From Dasypus novemcinctus (Eukaryota > Chordata > Mammalia > Cingulata > Dasypodidae), in NCBI RefSeq assembly GCF_030445035.2, contig NC_080694.1, forward strand, positions 68,525,147 through 68,589,146: a stretch of DNA of 64,000 nt, in the 5' to 3' direction. Each line of letters begins with the position of its first letter. The first letter of the stretch is position 1. The notes under the pieces are model-generated. The model was given only the letters and a program-made list of their open reading frames with translations. It was not told the DNA's origin and made no database searches. Position numbers and translations under genes: made by a program. This document shows, piece by piece, positions 48,136 to 60,696 of this stretch.

Positions 48136-49044
48136 CGTGTCCGCCGCGGTCCAGGAGCGCAGGTCCTCGTTGAGGGCGAGGTAGTCGGCGCCGTCGTAGG
48201 CGTATTGAAAGTACCCGTGGAGGAGGCGCCCGTCGGGGCCCATGTCGCAGCCAGACACCACCTGGAGGGCGTGAGGCCTGGGCCCGCCCCCGAGGTCAGC
48301 CCCGCCCTTCAGACTCGCCCACCTGCTCGCCCCGCCCCTGGCGCTGAGTCGTTGGGGCCCGTCGGGTCTAAACTGAAATCGAAACAGGAAAGCCCCTCCG
48401 GCGCTCCCGGGTGGTGGGGTCCCGGGTCCCGCGGCCTCGGGATGCAGTGGGACCCGAGATCGAGGTGACCCCGACCTGTCCTGGGGATCCCGGTCGTGCG
48501 CGGACCCCGCGCCCTGCCTCGCTTTGGTTGTAGGAGCCGCCGAGGGTCCGCAGGTTCCCTTGCAAAATCTGCGCGTGGTCCTTGGCCCTCCGCGTCTGCT
48601 CCCCCAGTGCTCGGGCCCCTCCTGCTCCACCCACGGCGCCCGCGGCTCCATCCTCGGACTCGCCGCGTCGCTGTCGAACCGCGCGCCCTGCGTGTCGTCC
48701 ACGTAGCCCACGGCGAGGTAGTGGGTGTCCCCGCGCTCGGGCCGGGACGTGCAGGTGCTGAAATACCTGAGGGAGTGGGAGCCTCGGAGGCGGGGGAGGG
48801 GGGCTACAGAAAAGGAGCGGGGGGCGGCGTGGGTTACGGAGTCAGCGTGGGGGGTCAGGATGGGGGCCGCGGGTCAGCGTGGGGCCCGAGTTAAGTCTCG
48901 GACGCGGCTTCCGGGGTCCCACCCGCCCGGGAGGTCCCCTTGCCCCACTCCGGGACAGCGCCCACCGACCCCGCACTCACCCGCCCGGGTCGGGGTCAGG
49001 GCCAGGGCCCCCGAGAGCAGCAGGAGGGGGGTCCCCGGCGCCAT
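48135..49044 (-). pseudogene. MHC class I pseudogene, exons 1 to partial exon 3
   Basis: Exon 1 (48981-49044) is open and encodes [21 protein letters not shown] with a good GTGAGT donor. Exon 2 (about 48514-48782) encodes an alpha1 domain starting GSHSLRYF, but one base is missing just after the codons for GPEHWG, shifting the frame, and the donor GTGAGC has become GGCGCG. Exon 3 starts at 48277 ([14 protein letters not shown]...) and stops abruptly at about 48135 after ...SWTAADT, so about half of alpha2 and everything beyond it is missing. What follows is a 12-base repeat and then a duplicon also found at 12.6-13.7 kb. Upstream, the ISRE and kappaB sites are degraded compared with the intact gene. 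No class I protein can come from it. Confidence 0.93.
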
Positions 49045-49099
49045 GACCGGACCCCCGGGTCTGGCGGAACCTGAGTCCGGGCGGGTCGGGGAGGGCTCT

Positions 49100-49245
49100 G
49101 GATGCGCCGCGGGGCCGGCGATTGGCTTCTCCAGAACCAGGCCCGCAGTGGGAGGCAGCCTGGGCCCGCGTCACGAGGGTCGGGGCAGAAGGACCTGACT
49201 CGGGTTGGGAGACGGTTAATGAAACTGCGGGGACCAGGACCCCCA
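49100..49245 (-). promoter_or_regulatory. Degraded promoter of the truncated class I pseudogene
   Basis: Aligned with the intact promoter, the kappaB site has lost its palindrome (GGGGGTCCTGG), the ISRE reads GTTTCATTAACCG, and the Y-box position reads CCCACTGCGG. TGACGCG and the CCAAT box remain. Confidence 0.6.
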
Positions 49246-49436
49246 GCTCGGCCTCCCCGCTCCACACGCCAGCCTCGGGCGGGACCCCGACCCCTCCCCT
49301 GCACCGTGCACTCTGTCACCCCTGTCAGTGAGGCCTGGTCCTGACTCTTTAAAGCTTACAAATTAGTGAGGACCCCGAGGAGATTTTATGTTGGTTACAG
49401 CTGTTCATATGGACCATATTAGAAATTGAAACAATT

Positions 49437-50050
49437 TATTGGACCTACCCCACTCAGCTAACATGGAGGTGAAGAAGGTCAACCCCCACACCAGGGAGCC
49501 AAGAGTGCCTACAACTGAAAGCAGGAGGATTGCATCCAGCATCCATGTGGAATCTAAGGCCCCTCTTGATATAGAGGTGGAGTGGACACAGCCATTCCAG
49601 GGTCCACAGGATGGAGGAATAGAGTATGGATTAGAGTGGACTTACTGATATTCTATTCATGAACTATTGTGATTAGTAATCAAAGAAAATGTGGCATTGG
49701 TGTGGAGACAGTGGCCATGGTGGCTGCTGGGGGTAGGGGATGGGAGGAAGAGATGAGATGTGGGGCGTTTTTGGGACTTGGAGTTGTCCTGGGTGGTGCT
49801 GCAGGGACAGTTACTGGACATTGTATGTCCTCCCATGGCCCACTGGGTGGACTGTGGGAGAGTGTGGGTTATGGTGTGGACCATTGACTATGAGGTGCAG
49901 CGGTGCACAGAGATGTATTCACCAAATGCAATGAATGTCTCATGATGATGGAGGAGATTGTTGTTATGGGGGGAGGAGTGGGCATAGTGAGGTGGGGGTA
50001 TATGGGGACCTCATATTTTTTTAGTGTAATATTAAAAAAATAAAGACAAA
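49437..50050 (+). mobile_element. L1 3'-segment, 5'-truncated, inserted in unit B flank
   Basis: Begins inside the 69-codon frame region (49439-49648) and ends with an A-rich tail. It interrupts the unit B upstream flank where unit A is uninterrupted (near 40785). Confidence 0.8.
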
Positions 50051-50284
50051 AAATTATTAACTTCGAATAATGTTAACTCAATGATTTTAATACCTATTAA
50101 CCATTACAATTAAATTAATAACACGTTAACAATTATCAAAGGAAAACATGTAGTAAGAACAGTGGCATATTTTACATTTTTGCAAATCTTTCATATCTGT
50201 CTCAATAGATCACCCTAGGGGTTTCATATCACATTTATTCTGTTATTTTGGTTTGAACAAAAATTTCAGCCTTACTTTAAAATG

Positions 50285-52735
50285 TTGAAAAAGAAAGGGG
50301 TTTTTTAAAAATATATTTTTATATATTTGTAAAAGATACATAGATCACTTAAAATGTTACATTAAAAAAAAATAGGAAATTCCCATAGGCCCCACTCCCC
50401 CCACACCCCACTTTTCCCACATCAGCTGCTTCTTTCTTTACTGTGGTACAGTTATTGCAACTGATGAATACGTTTTGGAGCATTGCTACACAGCATGGAT
50501 TATAGTCTACATTGTAGTTTATACTCTCTCCCAGTCCATTCAGTAGATTATGGCAGAATATATAATGTCCTGCATCAGACCCTGCAATATCGTTCAGGAC
50601 AACTCCAAGTCCCAAAAATGCTCCCATATTACACCTTTTTCCCTCTCCCTGCCTTCTGCAACTCCAGTGGCCACTGTCTCCACATCAATAATACGATTTC
50701 TTCCATTGTCAGAGTCACAACAGTTCTATAGTAGAATACCATTAAGTCTACTCTAGTCCACGTTTTATTCCCCAGACCAAGGACTCAGGGATGGTGATGC
50801 CCAATCTACTTCTTAGAGGAGAGAGGGCTTTGATCCCACATGGCTGATGGATGGCATTCTCCCACTTGTAGTTGTAGACTCTCTGGGTTCCTTGGTGTGA
50901 GGGTTGTCCATCCTCACCTCCTTGTTACCTGACTTGGGTAAATCCAACTCACAGGAGAGTAGGTGTTGCAACTCAGCTGAGGCCCACCTGGCACATGGAC
51001 AGCCCAGAGATTCAAGTCTCCTGGACATATACCAACCCAGTGCCAACCACAGGTTTAATAAAAGGGACAGAAGAGGCATGTGTAGAGAACTCATATCTGA
51101 GTCAAACTCCTCACACTCAGGAGCACAAATTCCAAAGTAGGACCCACTGGTAAGGCACCAAACTCTGGAGCTCTCTGCCATGACCATAAGACCTGTGTAT
51201 ACCCCACATTTGGGGTAGTATCTACATTGACTCTCTATGAGATCCTGCTGAGACATGCATGAACATTACCTCTCTGGTGACCTCCTGACTCACTTTGGAG
51301 TCTCTTAGTCATATAAGCTAATTTGTCTTTACCTTTCCCCCCTTTTACTCAAGGTCTTTTTCTATTTGCATCACCAGCCAGTGCTTGGTAGCAATCCCTC
51401 GGTACCAGGGAGGCTCATCCCCAGGAATCATGTCCCATGCTGGGGAGAAGATAATGTATTTATATGCTGAATTTTGGCTTAGAGAGTGGCCACATTTGAG
51501 CAACATGGAAGCTCTCAGGAGGTAACTCTTAGGCACCCTGCAACACTAGGCCAAGTTGAAATTTCAGGTGTAAAAGGCTAATAAGCATAGTTGTCAATAT
51601 CAAGGGCCCATCATTGGACCATCTAATCTTGTTCGTCATTGCCCCTGCACTTGGGGGATTGTTGCAGTTCCATTGGAGAATATGGCAGAGCTCCCTGGGA
51701 TGGGAACCCATCACTTCCTCAGTTGTCATGTGAATCTCCAAGAACTACGTCAATACCCAGCAAACTTCCAAACATATCTATATACCCTATACACATGCCT
51801 AGGCAAACTCCTCCCATGCATCCCCCATCAATGACACCCCATGTGAATGCTGCTCCCCTGCCATAATTGAACCCCTCTGTGATCCAAAACTTCTTAAAAA
51901 ATGAAGCCTAATATATTGCCAAATTCAATTAATAGGGAAATGAGATAGTAATAATAGGTTTAAACATAAGAAATAAAACATATGATAGTTTAGAAAAACT
52001 AAAATGAAGGAAAAAAATATTGGGGTATTAAAAAGATTTTTTTGACATTTTGCCTTTCATTGCTGTAATATCTGTTGTCCTGTATGTACAGTGGCAATTT
52101 CTTCCATTTCTTCCTCAGTGTCTCACCTTTTTTTCTTTCATTGTTTCTTCAAAGACATTTTAGGTCGCAGTTAAGTCACATACAGAGTATAGGGGACTCG
52201 CATTTACCCAACATCCTCCCCCTTTCCCACCTTCTCTATTAATGATCACTTTACATGTGGATGGTGCATTTGTTACAACTGATATACAAATACTGAAACA
52301 TAGCTACTATCCATGGTCAGTAGTTTCCATTATGGTTTCCATTTTAGACCAAAAACTCTTATAAATTTTTGGTGAAATTTAACATGGCCTGTATCCAACA
52401 TTGCAAGATCATGCAGAACACTTCCATTGCCCCTAATTAGTGCCCCTTCCATCTATTCTATTTCTCTCTCCCACTCCCCTTGGAGCCCACAGAGACAACC
52501 ATGCTTCAATCCTTGAAGAACAAGATTCATAGATACTTGCAACAACACCAAGGGCTTGATGCATTCATTGGTCCTACCCCACCGGGAGCCACCCATGCTC
52601 TTGAGAGGCACCTCCCTCTGTTTTAGAACATCAGGCCTCCCTAGGATGGAGGGATGACACCTTCCCACTCATTGTATGGGTCTCCATCCACTGATATAAC
52701 ACACTATGACAAAATGAGCACCCACACACTAGAGA
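50285..52735 (-). mobile_element. L1 3'-segment, 2.4 kb, inserted in unit B flank
   Basis: Minus-strand copy with T-rich (poly-A) left end and the 5' extension seen at 29-31.9 kb. Flank matching unit A continues at 52736 (TTTTAATTGCTTTTTCAGGT vs unit A near 41027). Confidence 0.78.
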
Positions 52736-54700
52736 GGTATTTTTAATTGCTTTTTCAGGTGAGTGTTGAATTCACCTTCAACACCATATGAACAGTTCAG
52801 AAGTTGTGGTTTCTTAAAGTGACTTGCAGTCTGAAATCTTGTTGTTGAATATTTCATCTTGTGACATTAAAATTCCCAGGTCTGTCTTTGCATATTGAAT
52901 GGATCTTGTACTAAAACATGAAGACTTTAAAGTAACATATTGGCGCACTGACTTATGTAGATCCTCCAGTGTTGACACATTTCTTTACATGTTTCCAAAA
53001 GGTCATGCTTGTCACAGTTAACACAGATCCCAGCAGAAAATGTGTAAGATTGTAAAGCTGTCAAGCTTAAGGTGAAGCATACAACTTTTCCAAAGTTTTG
53101 ATTTCCTCCTGAGAACTAACTTTTTCCACTGCTGACAAATATAGCGAGATATGCTTGAGGTGACAGAATCACACTGTTCATTTTCAAGAAAGTGTCAACC
53201 CAGTATTGAAATCCAAATAACCTTTCTTTTTCTCATTGATACTTTCAAGTAAAAATATTTACCATTAAATAAAAGGCCAGTTCAGTCCCCACAAATTGTT
53301 TACTTTTGGACATACGTGGTACATTGGAATGCACAGAAGTGCTTTATGGGTACTTCCCACTCCGTGTGATAGAAAAAGAGAGAAGATGCTGGGTCTCCTC
53401 ATCTGGCTCCTCAAACTGAACCCAGAGCCTTTTCTCCATTTCCCATGACCGTCTTCTCTATGGGACCAAGAGCATCTTCTCCTTCTGTTGGGTGCTGCAT
53501 CATTTATTACTATTAATATCTTGTCTGTTTTGATACTTTCAAGAAGATGGTTTCGTGTTTAACATGACATTTTTAACTGTTTTCAGTGGGAGGATTTGTC
53601 CACATAATCTAGCTCGCTTTTTCAGAAATGGAAATCATAAGGTAAAATAGTTCAGTGATAGATCATTAGTACCAGAATAGAGAATCCAAATGTGAGTCCT
53701 AACAGTTGGCTCAGATATAATCTGTCTAGTGCTGCACAGTGTAGGAGATTAAAAGTAATTGGTTTTTTTAAAACATTACTTGTGTAAACACAGAAAAGCT
53801 CAAAATATACTCTAGCATGTACAAAGTTAAGTCTTATCACCCCCACTGCCAGCCCCAGCCATCACAGAAGCCATCGCTGTAGCTAATTCTCACTTCTCTT
53901 CCCAGAAAAATAAATTGAAGTATTAATGTATGTTGTTATGACTGAATGCTCAAGCCATAGAGAGGAAATATTTCAAATTCCATTTATGATAAGGGATTTC
54001 TATCCAGAGTACATAAAAAAAAAAAAACCTTAAAACTGAATGGTAAGAAACAACCCAGTTTTCAAAATGGGCTAAAGTCTGAACAGACACCTCACAGAAC
54101 ATACATAGGGGACAAATAAACACATGAAAACATGCTCAGCATCATTTGTCATTAGAGATGTGCAGAGGAAAACCACCATGAGATGTCCCTGCACATACCT
54201 GTAAGAATGGCTAAATTAAAATAAACTGGAGGGTGAGTTTCCTATTGCCAGTGGACCAAATTTTCATACATTTGGTGGCTTTAAACAACAGAAATTTATG
54301 TTCTCACAAGTCTGGAGGCCAGAAATCCAAAATCAATGTCCCTGGTTGAAATCAAACTGTCGGCCAGGCCTGGCTCCCTCTGGAGGCTTAAGCAGAGAGA
54401 ACCTGCCTCTTGCCTCTTCCATTTCTGGTGGCTGCCAGCTCTCCTTGGCCTCTGGCTGCATCACTCTAACCTTAAGGCCAACATGGTCAAATCTCTGCTC
54501 CATCTTCCTGTCACCTTCTCCTCTGGGTGTAGTAAAATCTCCCCCCACTTCCCTGTTATAGATCCATGTGATCACACCTAGGGCCCATGGGGATCATCCT
54601 GGCTAATCCCCCATCTCTAGATCAGTTACATATGCAAAGGCCCCTTTTACCATATAAGGTAATATTCACAGGTTCCAGGGATTAGGATGTAGAGGTCATT
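52736..54700. repeat. Upstream flank of class I unit B, distal part
   Basis: Matches unit A from about 41030 to 42140 in the same orientation, including the L1-like piece (about 54000-54235) and the dispersed repeat that follows (about 54240-54695). It carries extra sequence at about 53150-53900 not seen in unit A. The near part of this flank is 49045-49436 and about 50050-50285, separated by inserted L1-family segments. Confidence 0.75.
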
Positions 54701-54793
54701 AGTTGGGCAGGTGACGTGGCTTCTGGGGTCCTTTCCCCATGGGAAGTCACCTCACCCCCCTCTGCTACGCCGTGTCCCCCTACCCACACTCAC

Positions 54794-54857
54794 CCGCCTG
54801 GGTCAGGGTCAGGGCCAGGGCCCCTGAGAGCAGCAGGAGGAGGGTCCCGGGTGCTAT
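54794..54857 (-). pseudogene. MHC class I relic: exon 1 only
   Basis: A 64-bp class I signal-peptide exon with its GTGAGT donor (54788-54793) encodes [20 protein letters not shown] after the first codon, which reads ATA where the other two copies have ATG. Only about 85 bp of intron 1 follows before the sequence joins the end of the upstream flank of the neighbouring unit near 54703. Exons 2-8 are absent from this copy. It is the third class I copy on this strand. Confidence 0.88.
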
Positions 54858-54899
54858 GGCCGGATCCCCGGGTCTGACAGACCGAGGCCGGGGGTGTTG

Positions 54900-55060
54900 G
54901 GGTGGGCCCTGGATGGGCCGCAGGGACGGCAATTGGCTTCTCCAGAACCGGGCCACAATGGGAGGCAGCATGGGCCTGTGTCACGAGGGTCGTGGAAAAG
55001 GACCTGATTCGGGCTGGGAGACGGAGAATGAAACTGCGGGGACCGGGGACTCCCCAGCTC
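54900..55060 (-). promoter_or_regulatory. Relic class I promoter of the exon-1-only copy
   Basis: The kappaB palindrome GGGGAGTCCCC is intact (55045-55055). The ISRE is weakened (GTTTCATTCTC core). The X2 site reads TGACACA and the Y-box position reads CCCATTGTGG; the CCAAT box is kept. It could still bind NF-kappaB but no longer drives a complete gene. Confidence 0.6.
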
Positions 55061-55296
55061 AGCCTCCCCGCCCCACACGCCAGCCTCGGGTGAGACCCTG
55101 AGAGTGAGACCGGGTCCTGGACTGACCCCGACCCCTCCCCTGCATGAGTGCTCTGTCACCACCTGTCAGTGAGGCCTGGTCCTGACTCTTCATGGCTCAC
55201 AAATCAGTGAGGACCCCAAGGAGATTCTGGTGACCTCTGCTGGTACTGACTACACTAGAAATCAAAATGGAATTTAAAATACAGATGCCTATAGAT

Positions 55297-55656
55297 TGTG
55301 GGCAAGCCGCCAACACCTTGTTAGATGTAGGAAAACCTAACTATAAGGCCTTTGGGGTTCCACCCAAATGATGGCGCCGAGGCATGCAGCGGACATGCCT
55401 AGGAATGCCCGGCCATGTCCCTCAGAAATCTGCCTTCCCCCCAGCAACTAGAGCACATGAACCAATCAGCCTCGCTAAATTAGCATAGCCAGTAAGCTGC
55501 TTTCATGTTGCCTTATGGTCTATAAAAGCTACTACACTTCCTCAATAAATCAGACCTGTGCCACCAGCCTTCATCTCCAGAGCGGTTACTGTGTGTTGTC
55601 TTGCTCTGTTCGTCCTTACCTCTTTGGGAACGGAGCCGCTGGATGGCACCGCAACA
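55297..55656 (+). repeat. 5' LTR of the class II provirus
   Basis: A 360-bp TG...CA repeat with a TATA box (TATAAAAG near 55520) and AATAAA near 55544, followed by a 2-bp spacer and the primer-binding site. Confidence 0.92.
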
Positions 55657-58600
55657 TCTGGCGCCCAATGTGGGGCCTGAAAACCCCAGAGACAATATCA
55701 GTGAGCTATCAAGTGCAGCTCTGCGTTGCAGTCGGTAAGTGACCCTCGGAATGGGTAATCTCTCCTCCTCTAAGAAGGCTCCACAAGCGCGCGCCCTACA
55801 CACCCTTTTGGCAAGTAGGCGCATCAAAATTTCTGAAAAGGAACTTAATCAATATTGGGACCTTGTTGTTCATTTTAACCCCTGGCTCTCCACAGCTGCC
55901 CAATGGGATCCCACCACATGGGCGAAGCTGCTTAAGCGCGTGAGCTCTGCTGAAGTCCATGAGGGAAAAACCTTTCCTCTAAGCCTCATTCCCGCTCTCT
56001 TAGCCATTCATGCTTGTCTTATGGGTGCTCTGCTAGATGTACCTTCCCCAATCCCATTTTCTGTCATGCCCGCAACTCCTTCTACCCCCGTGCCTCCTTA
56101 CCTACCACCTGACCACGATCCCTTATACCCTTTGCGGCCGCTGATGCTTTATTAAAAGACCTTCTTTGGGAAGGTGCCAATACCGAGTGTCAACAAACAA
56201 TTATGCCTATTTGTAATAAAAGCCCTGATGACTGGGTGCTTGCTTGCAGAGACATTGGGTCTCATTCTGCTTCTGCTATGGCAGCTGCAACTAATTCCGC
56301 TTCTGTCCTAGCTGCTGCCTTAGCCGATCATTTGCGCACCTAGCCACCTCACAAAACCTGCTACAGGTGCCGCAAGCCTGGTCATTTCACCAAGGAGTGC
56401 CCTCTCGTGGTTACTCCTAAGCCACAAATTGTTCCCCCCTCAGTCTGCCCGAGATGTAGGAAAGGACTTCATTGGAAGAGAGATTGTCGCTCAAAAACTG
56501 ACCTTCAGGGCAATCCTCTTCCACCTTTAAATGAGATCAGGGGCACCTCTCAGCCCTGCAACTAAGAGAGGACCCCCCCACCTGACATTTTTTGGACTAT
56601 CCCCATTACCCAAGGTAAAGCATTTCTCACTCTCGTAGTGCAGGGCAAGTCCATTACTGGGCAAATAGACACCGGAGCTGACTTATCTGTCCTCCACTCT
56701 TCTGACACAGACCCTTCATGGCCGCTAAAACTAGGTCCCCTAGTTCAAGGTGTGGGAGGCCCTCACACCAGCTTACATCAACAATTACTTGGACAGACCT
56801 GGATGGCAGAACAGGCACCTTCCACCCCCTTGTGTTACCCAACCTTACTCACACCCTTTGGGGGTGTGATGTTCTCCCCAAAGTGGGAGCTGTCCTCACT
56901 ACTAATCCTACAAATTACCCCCAAGCATAAAAGCCACTGGCTGTCCACCTTTATTTACTTTATCCAAACCAAAACCTATAAGATTAACATGGAAAATGCA
57001 AAAATCTACTTGGATGGACCAGTGGCCACTGCCTCAAGTAAAATTAGAACAACTAAAACTCCTTGTGCAAGAACAATTGAATTTGCAGCACATAGACCCC
57101 TCTACTAGTCCTCATAATTTTCCTATCTTTGTGATTCAAAAAAAAATCTGGTAAATGGAGGCTACTACATGACCTCAGAAATATTAATGCTCATATGACA
57201 AAGATTGTCTCCCCACAACCAGGCCTTCCTTATCCTTCAGCCATCCCATGCGATGATCACATTATTGAAATAGACCTCAAAGATTGTTTCTTTTCCATTC
57301 CTCTTCATGAGGACGACCATCAATACTTTACCTTTTCTGTACCCATCACAAATAATTCAGTCCCCCTACAATGTTATCAGTGGAAGGTACTCCCACAAGG
57401 AATGAAAAACAGTCCAGCTATGTGCCAAATATTTGTTAGTGAAGCCACCTGTCCCCTTTCTCAGTTTTGTCAAATCGTTCATTATATGGACAAGATCCTC
57501 ATTGCTCACCCAGACCCAATTCACCTACAATTCTGCTTGAAATCTCTTCTACATAGCCTTATGCAACTGGGCCTCACCATGTCACCTGAAAAAGTACAAA
57601 ACTACCCACCTTACACCGTCTTAGGCTATACCATCATGAGCTCTATCAGTCCTGCCATCCCCACTATTGTTTTGCCCCATAAATGTACTCTTAATGTGCT
57701 TCAGCGCCTCTGTGGTGATATCAATTGATTGCATCCTCATCTGAGTGTAACCACTCATGAGCTAAAACCTCTTTTTGACCTCCTGGAGGGTGACCCTGAC
57801 CCCTCCAGCTGTCTTTTGGTGGGCAGCACCGAATGAGCCTGCCTGAGCCTCATAAATAACAGAATTAAAAATCTTCACCTAGCCTGCTTTCAACCAAAAC
57901 TCCCTCTTTCCGCTCTAGTCATCAACTCCCCTGGGACGCCCACAGGTCTTCTATATCAGGATTCCCCCCTCTTTTGGGTACACTTATTTTTTAGTCATTT
58001 AGGTAAAATTACCTCTTACTGTGATGCCATATGTATCCTTGGGAGAAAACCCAGAAAAACAGCTGTTCTCTTGTATGGCATCAAACCTGACACCTTAGTT
58101 CTACCATTCACTCAAAAACAAATACAACATCTTTCCCAAACTGATTTGAACATGCAAACTCTCCTGTCAGGATTCACAGGGCAACTTGATAACCATTTGC
58201 CAAAAGACAACTCATCACTGCCATGACTCTTCTTCCATTTGTTCTCTCCTCTCACTCCTTTCCTACAACTTCTCCTATCCCTCACACTGCTACAGTCTTT
58301 ACCGATGCTAACAAAACTCACTTTTCTATAGTAGTAAAATCCCTCGGCGCCTCAGATTCCATCCACATCGAGCAACATACCAGCTCTGTTCAACAAGGAG
58401 AACTACGTGCTCTCCTTCAAGTTTTCCTACATCACCAATCCATTCCTTTCAATATCTTCACTGACAGTGCATATGCAGCTAATACTATCCGTGAGCTGCC
58501 ACATGCAGTTCTTAAAAACAAAATGACCATTCAAGATAATATGTTGCTTTTTTTGAAATCCCTCCTTGAAAATCGCAAACATCCCTGGTTCATCCAACAT

Positions 58601-60264
58601 ATTCGTTCCCACACTGGACTCCCAGGACCTCTTGCCAGCGGCAATGCCTTAGCCAATTCCTCACTCGCAGTAAGATTATTAACCACAGACCTAGACCAGG
58701 CAAGACTCTTTCATGCAAAGTTTCACATGTCCACTCTTTCTCTCCCCATCATCTCTTCCCCTCCTTAACACAGTAGCAATGCAAACACCTCACTCATGCA
58801 TGTAAACAATGTATTACATTAAGCCCCCTTCCATTAGGCCCCCTTCAACCTCAGGGAATAAATCCGAATCCCATTTGGCAAATGAATGTCACACACATAC
58901 CTATTTTTGGAAAAACTAAATTTCTACATGTCATAGTAGACACCTTTTCCAAATACTCCTTTGCCACTGCTCTCACAGGAGAAACTTCAAGACATGTCAT
59001 TACTGCTTGCCTTCAAGCCTTCAACCAAATGGGCATACCATGGACCATAAAGACTGATAATGGACCTTGCTATGCTTCCAAATCCTTCCAAAATTTCTGT
59101 GCTTCATGGCACATCACACACAAAACTGGTATCCCATACAATCTCCAGGGCCAAGCTATCATAGAACACACCCACCTCACACTTAAAAACCAAATAAAAA
59201 AAATGAAGGGGAAATATCCCCGAGATACCCCCAGAGATGTTCTAAATAAGACTTTAATCACTATGCATTTTCTCACATTTGACAATGAACGCTGTACCAC
59301 AGCAGTCAGACACTGGGGAGGACTTAGAAATACTCCAACCCCTATGCCATTAGTTAGATGGAAAGACCCCCTTACAAATGCATGGCAAGGGCCCCATCCC
59401 CTATTAACCCAGGGATGAGGGTATGCTTGTGTCTTTCCAGAGAATGCACAACAGCCAGTCTGGGTCCCCAGCTGGCTCGTTCAACCAGCCACCAGAGATG
59501 AAGTCAATACACAGCACCAAAATACCGAGGAGAAAGAATGATTCTGGACTCTTGCATCAATTACAGGCACCAGGACCACTGTTTTTCATTGGGTGTATCC
59601 TTCTCTTAATAATTGCTCACACTGCTTCAGGCACACTCCTTTGGATCACTCCAATCCTCTGGACCTTGAGCCCTGCCCTTCCAGCCATGGGACATCCAAA
59701 TCAAGGCCATGACCTCCGCTGTGCCATGAGGACAGTCTTTGGAAAATGGACATTCTGAGGAGAAAATATCTGCTTAGATCTTCGTCCATTCATAATGATG
59801 AATGCCACGCTCACTAATGGAACTTGGGTTTCTTCACACACGAATGACTCAGACTGGGCTGCCAGTCTCAATAAGACTGCAAATGCCACCCTCTCTGTGC
59901 ATGCCTTACCCTGCGTAACTCTTCCCTTTCTTTTTAATGTGTATACTCTGTATAAGATATGTACTATGCAAAGTGCAAAACCTCTGCAAAGATGTTAAAA
60001 CTTTAGTACTTGTCCAGCAGACTATGGTCAGCACTATAGAAGCAGAAGAAGGCACTGCAGAAACCGTTTCTCAAGCTGCAAATATCTTTGGCCTCATAGT
60101 CCTACAAAAAAATGCAGAGTTAAACACCGTGCCAGAGAGCTTGGCTGGTAGCCAATGATGGGTAAGATCCTTAGAGGAGGACAACCTAAGACAGGCACAG
60201 TCACCTTGACACAAAACAACACTGGCACTTCACCTTGCCTCTAATAAAAGAAAAAAGGGAGAAT

Positions 60265-60696
60265 TGTGGGCAAGCCACTGATGTCTTGTTAGATGTAGGA
60301 AAACCTTTCTAGCAGTGTGAGGGATAGGAGAAGTTGTAGGAAAGGAGTGAGAGGAGAGAACAAATGGAAGAAGAGTCATAGCAGTGATGAGTTGTCTTTT
60401 GGCAAATGGTTATCAAGTTGCCCTGTGAATCCACCCAAAAGATGGTGCCGAGGCATGTCCCTCAGAAATCTGCCTTCCCCTCAGCAACTAGAGCACATGA
60501 ACCAATCAGTCTCACTAAATCAGCATAGCCAGTAAGATGCTTGCACGTTGCCTCATGGTCTATAAAAGCTACTACACTTCCTCAATAAATCAGACCTGTG
60601 CCACCAGCCTGCATCTCCAGAGCAGTTACTGTGTGTTGTCCTGCTCTGTTCATCCTTACCTCTTCAGAAGTGGGGCCACTGGACAGCACCGCAACA
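60265..60696 (+). repeat. 3' LTR of the class II provirus, carrying an inverted internal piece
   Basis: Matches the 5' LTR at both ends, including TATA box, AATAAA and terminal GCAACA. In its U3 part, about 60316-60432, it holds a block that is the inverse of provirus sequence at about 58180-58295, so it is longer (432 bp) than the 5' LTR. Confidence 0.88.

Larger units (their letters stand above)
55297..60696 (+). mobile_element. Broken betaretrovirus-like (class II) endogenous provirus, fossil
   Basis: Two LTRs flank gag-pro-pol-env remains, with a 6-bp target duplication ATAGAT on both sides (55291-55296 and 60697-60702). The primer-binding site after the 5' LTR (55659-55676) fits tRNA-Lys(1,2), and a polypurine tract precedes the 3' LTR. 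The gag region (about 55750-56570) starts with a matrix-like MGN and ends with two CCHC zinc knuckles; then protease (about 56590-56900), reverse transcriptase (57000-57750), RNase H (58220-58770), integrase (58870-59420) and weak env remains (59420-60160). It is broken many times in every region. By eye the comparable LTR parts differ at about 20 of 230 sites, so it is old but lineage-specific. It interrupts class I unit C. Confidence 0.92.
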
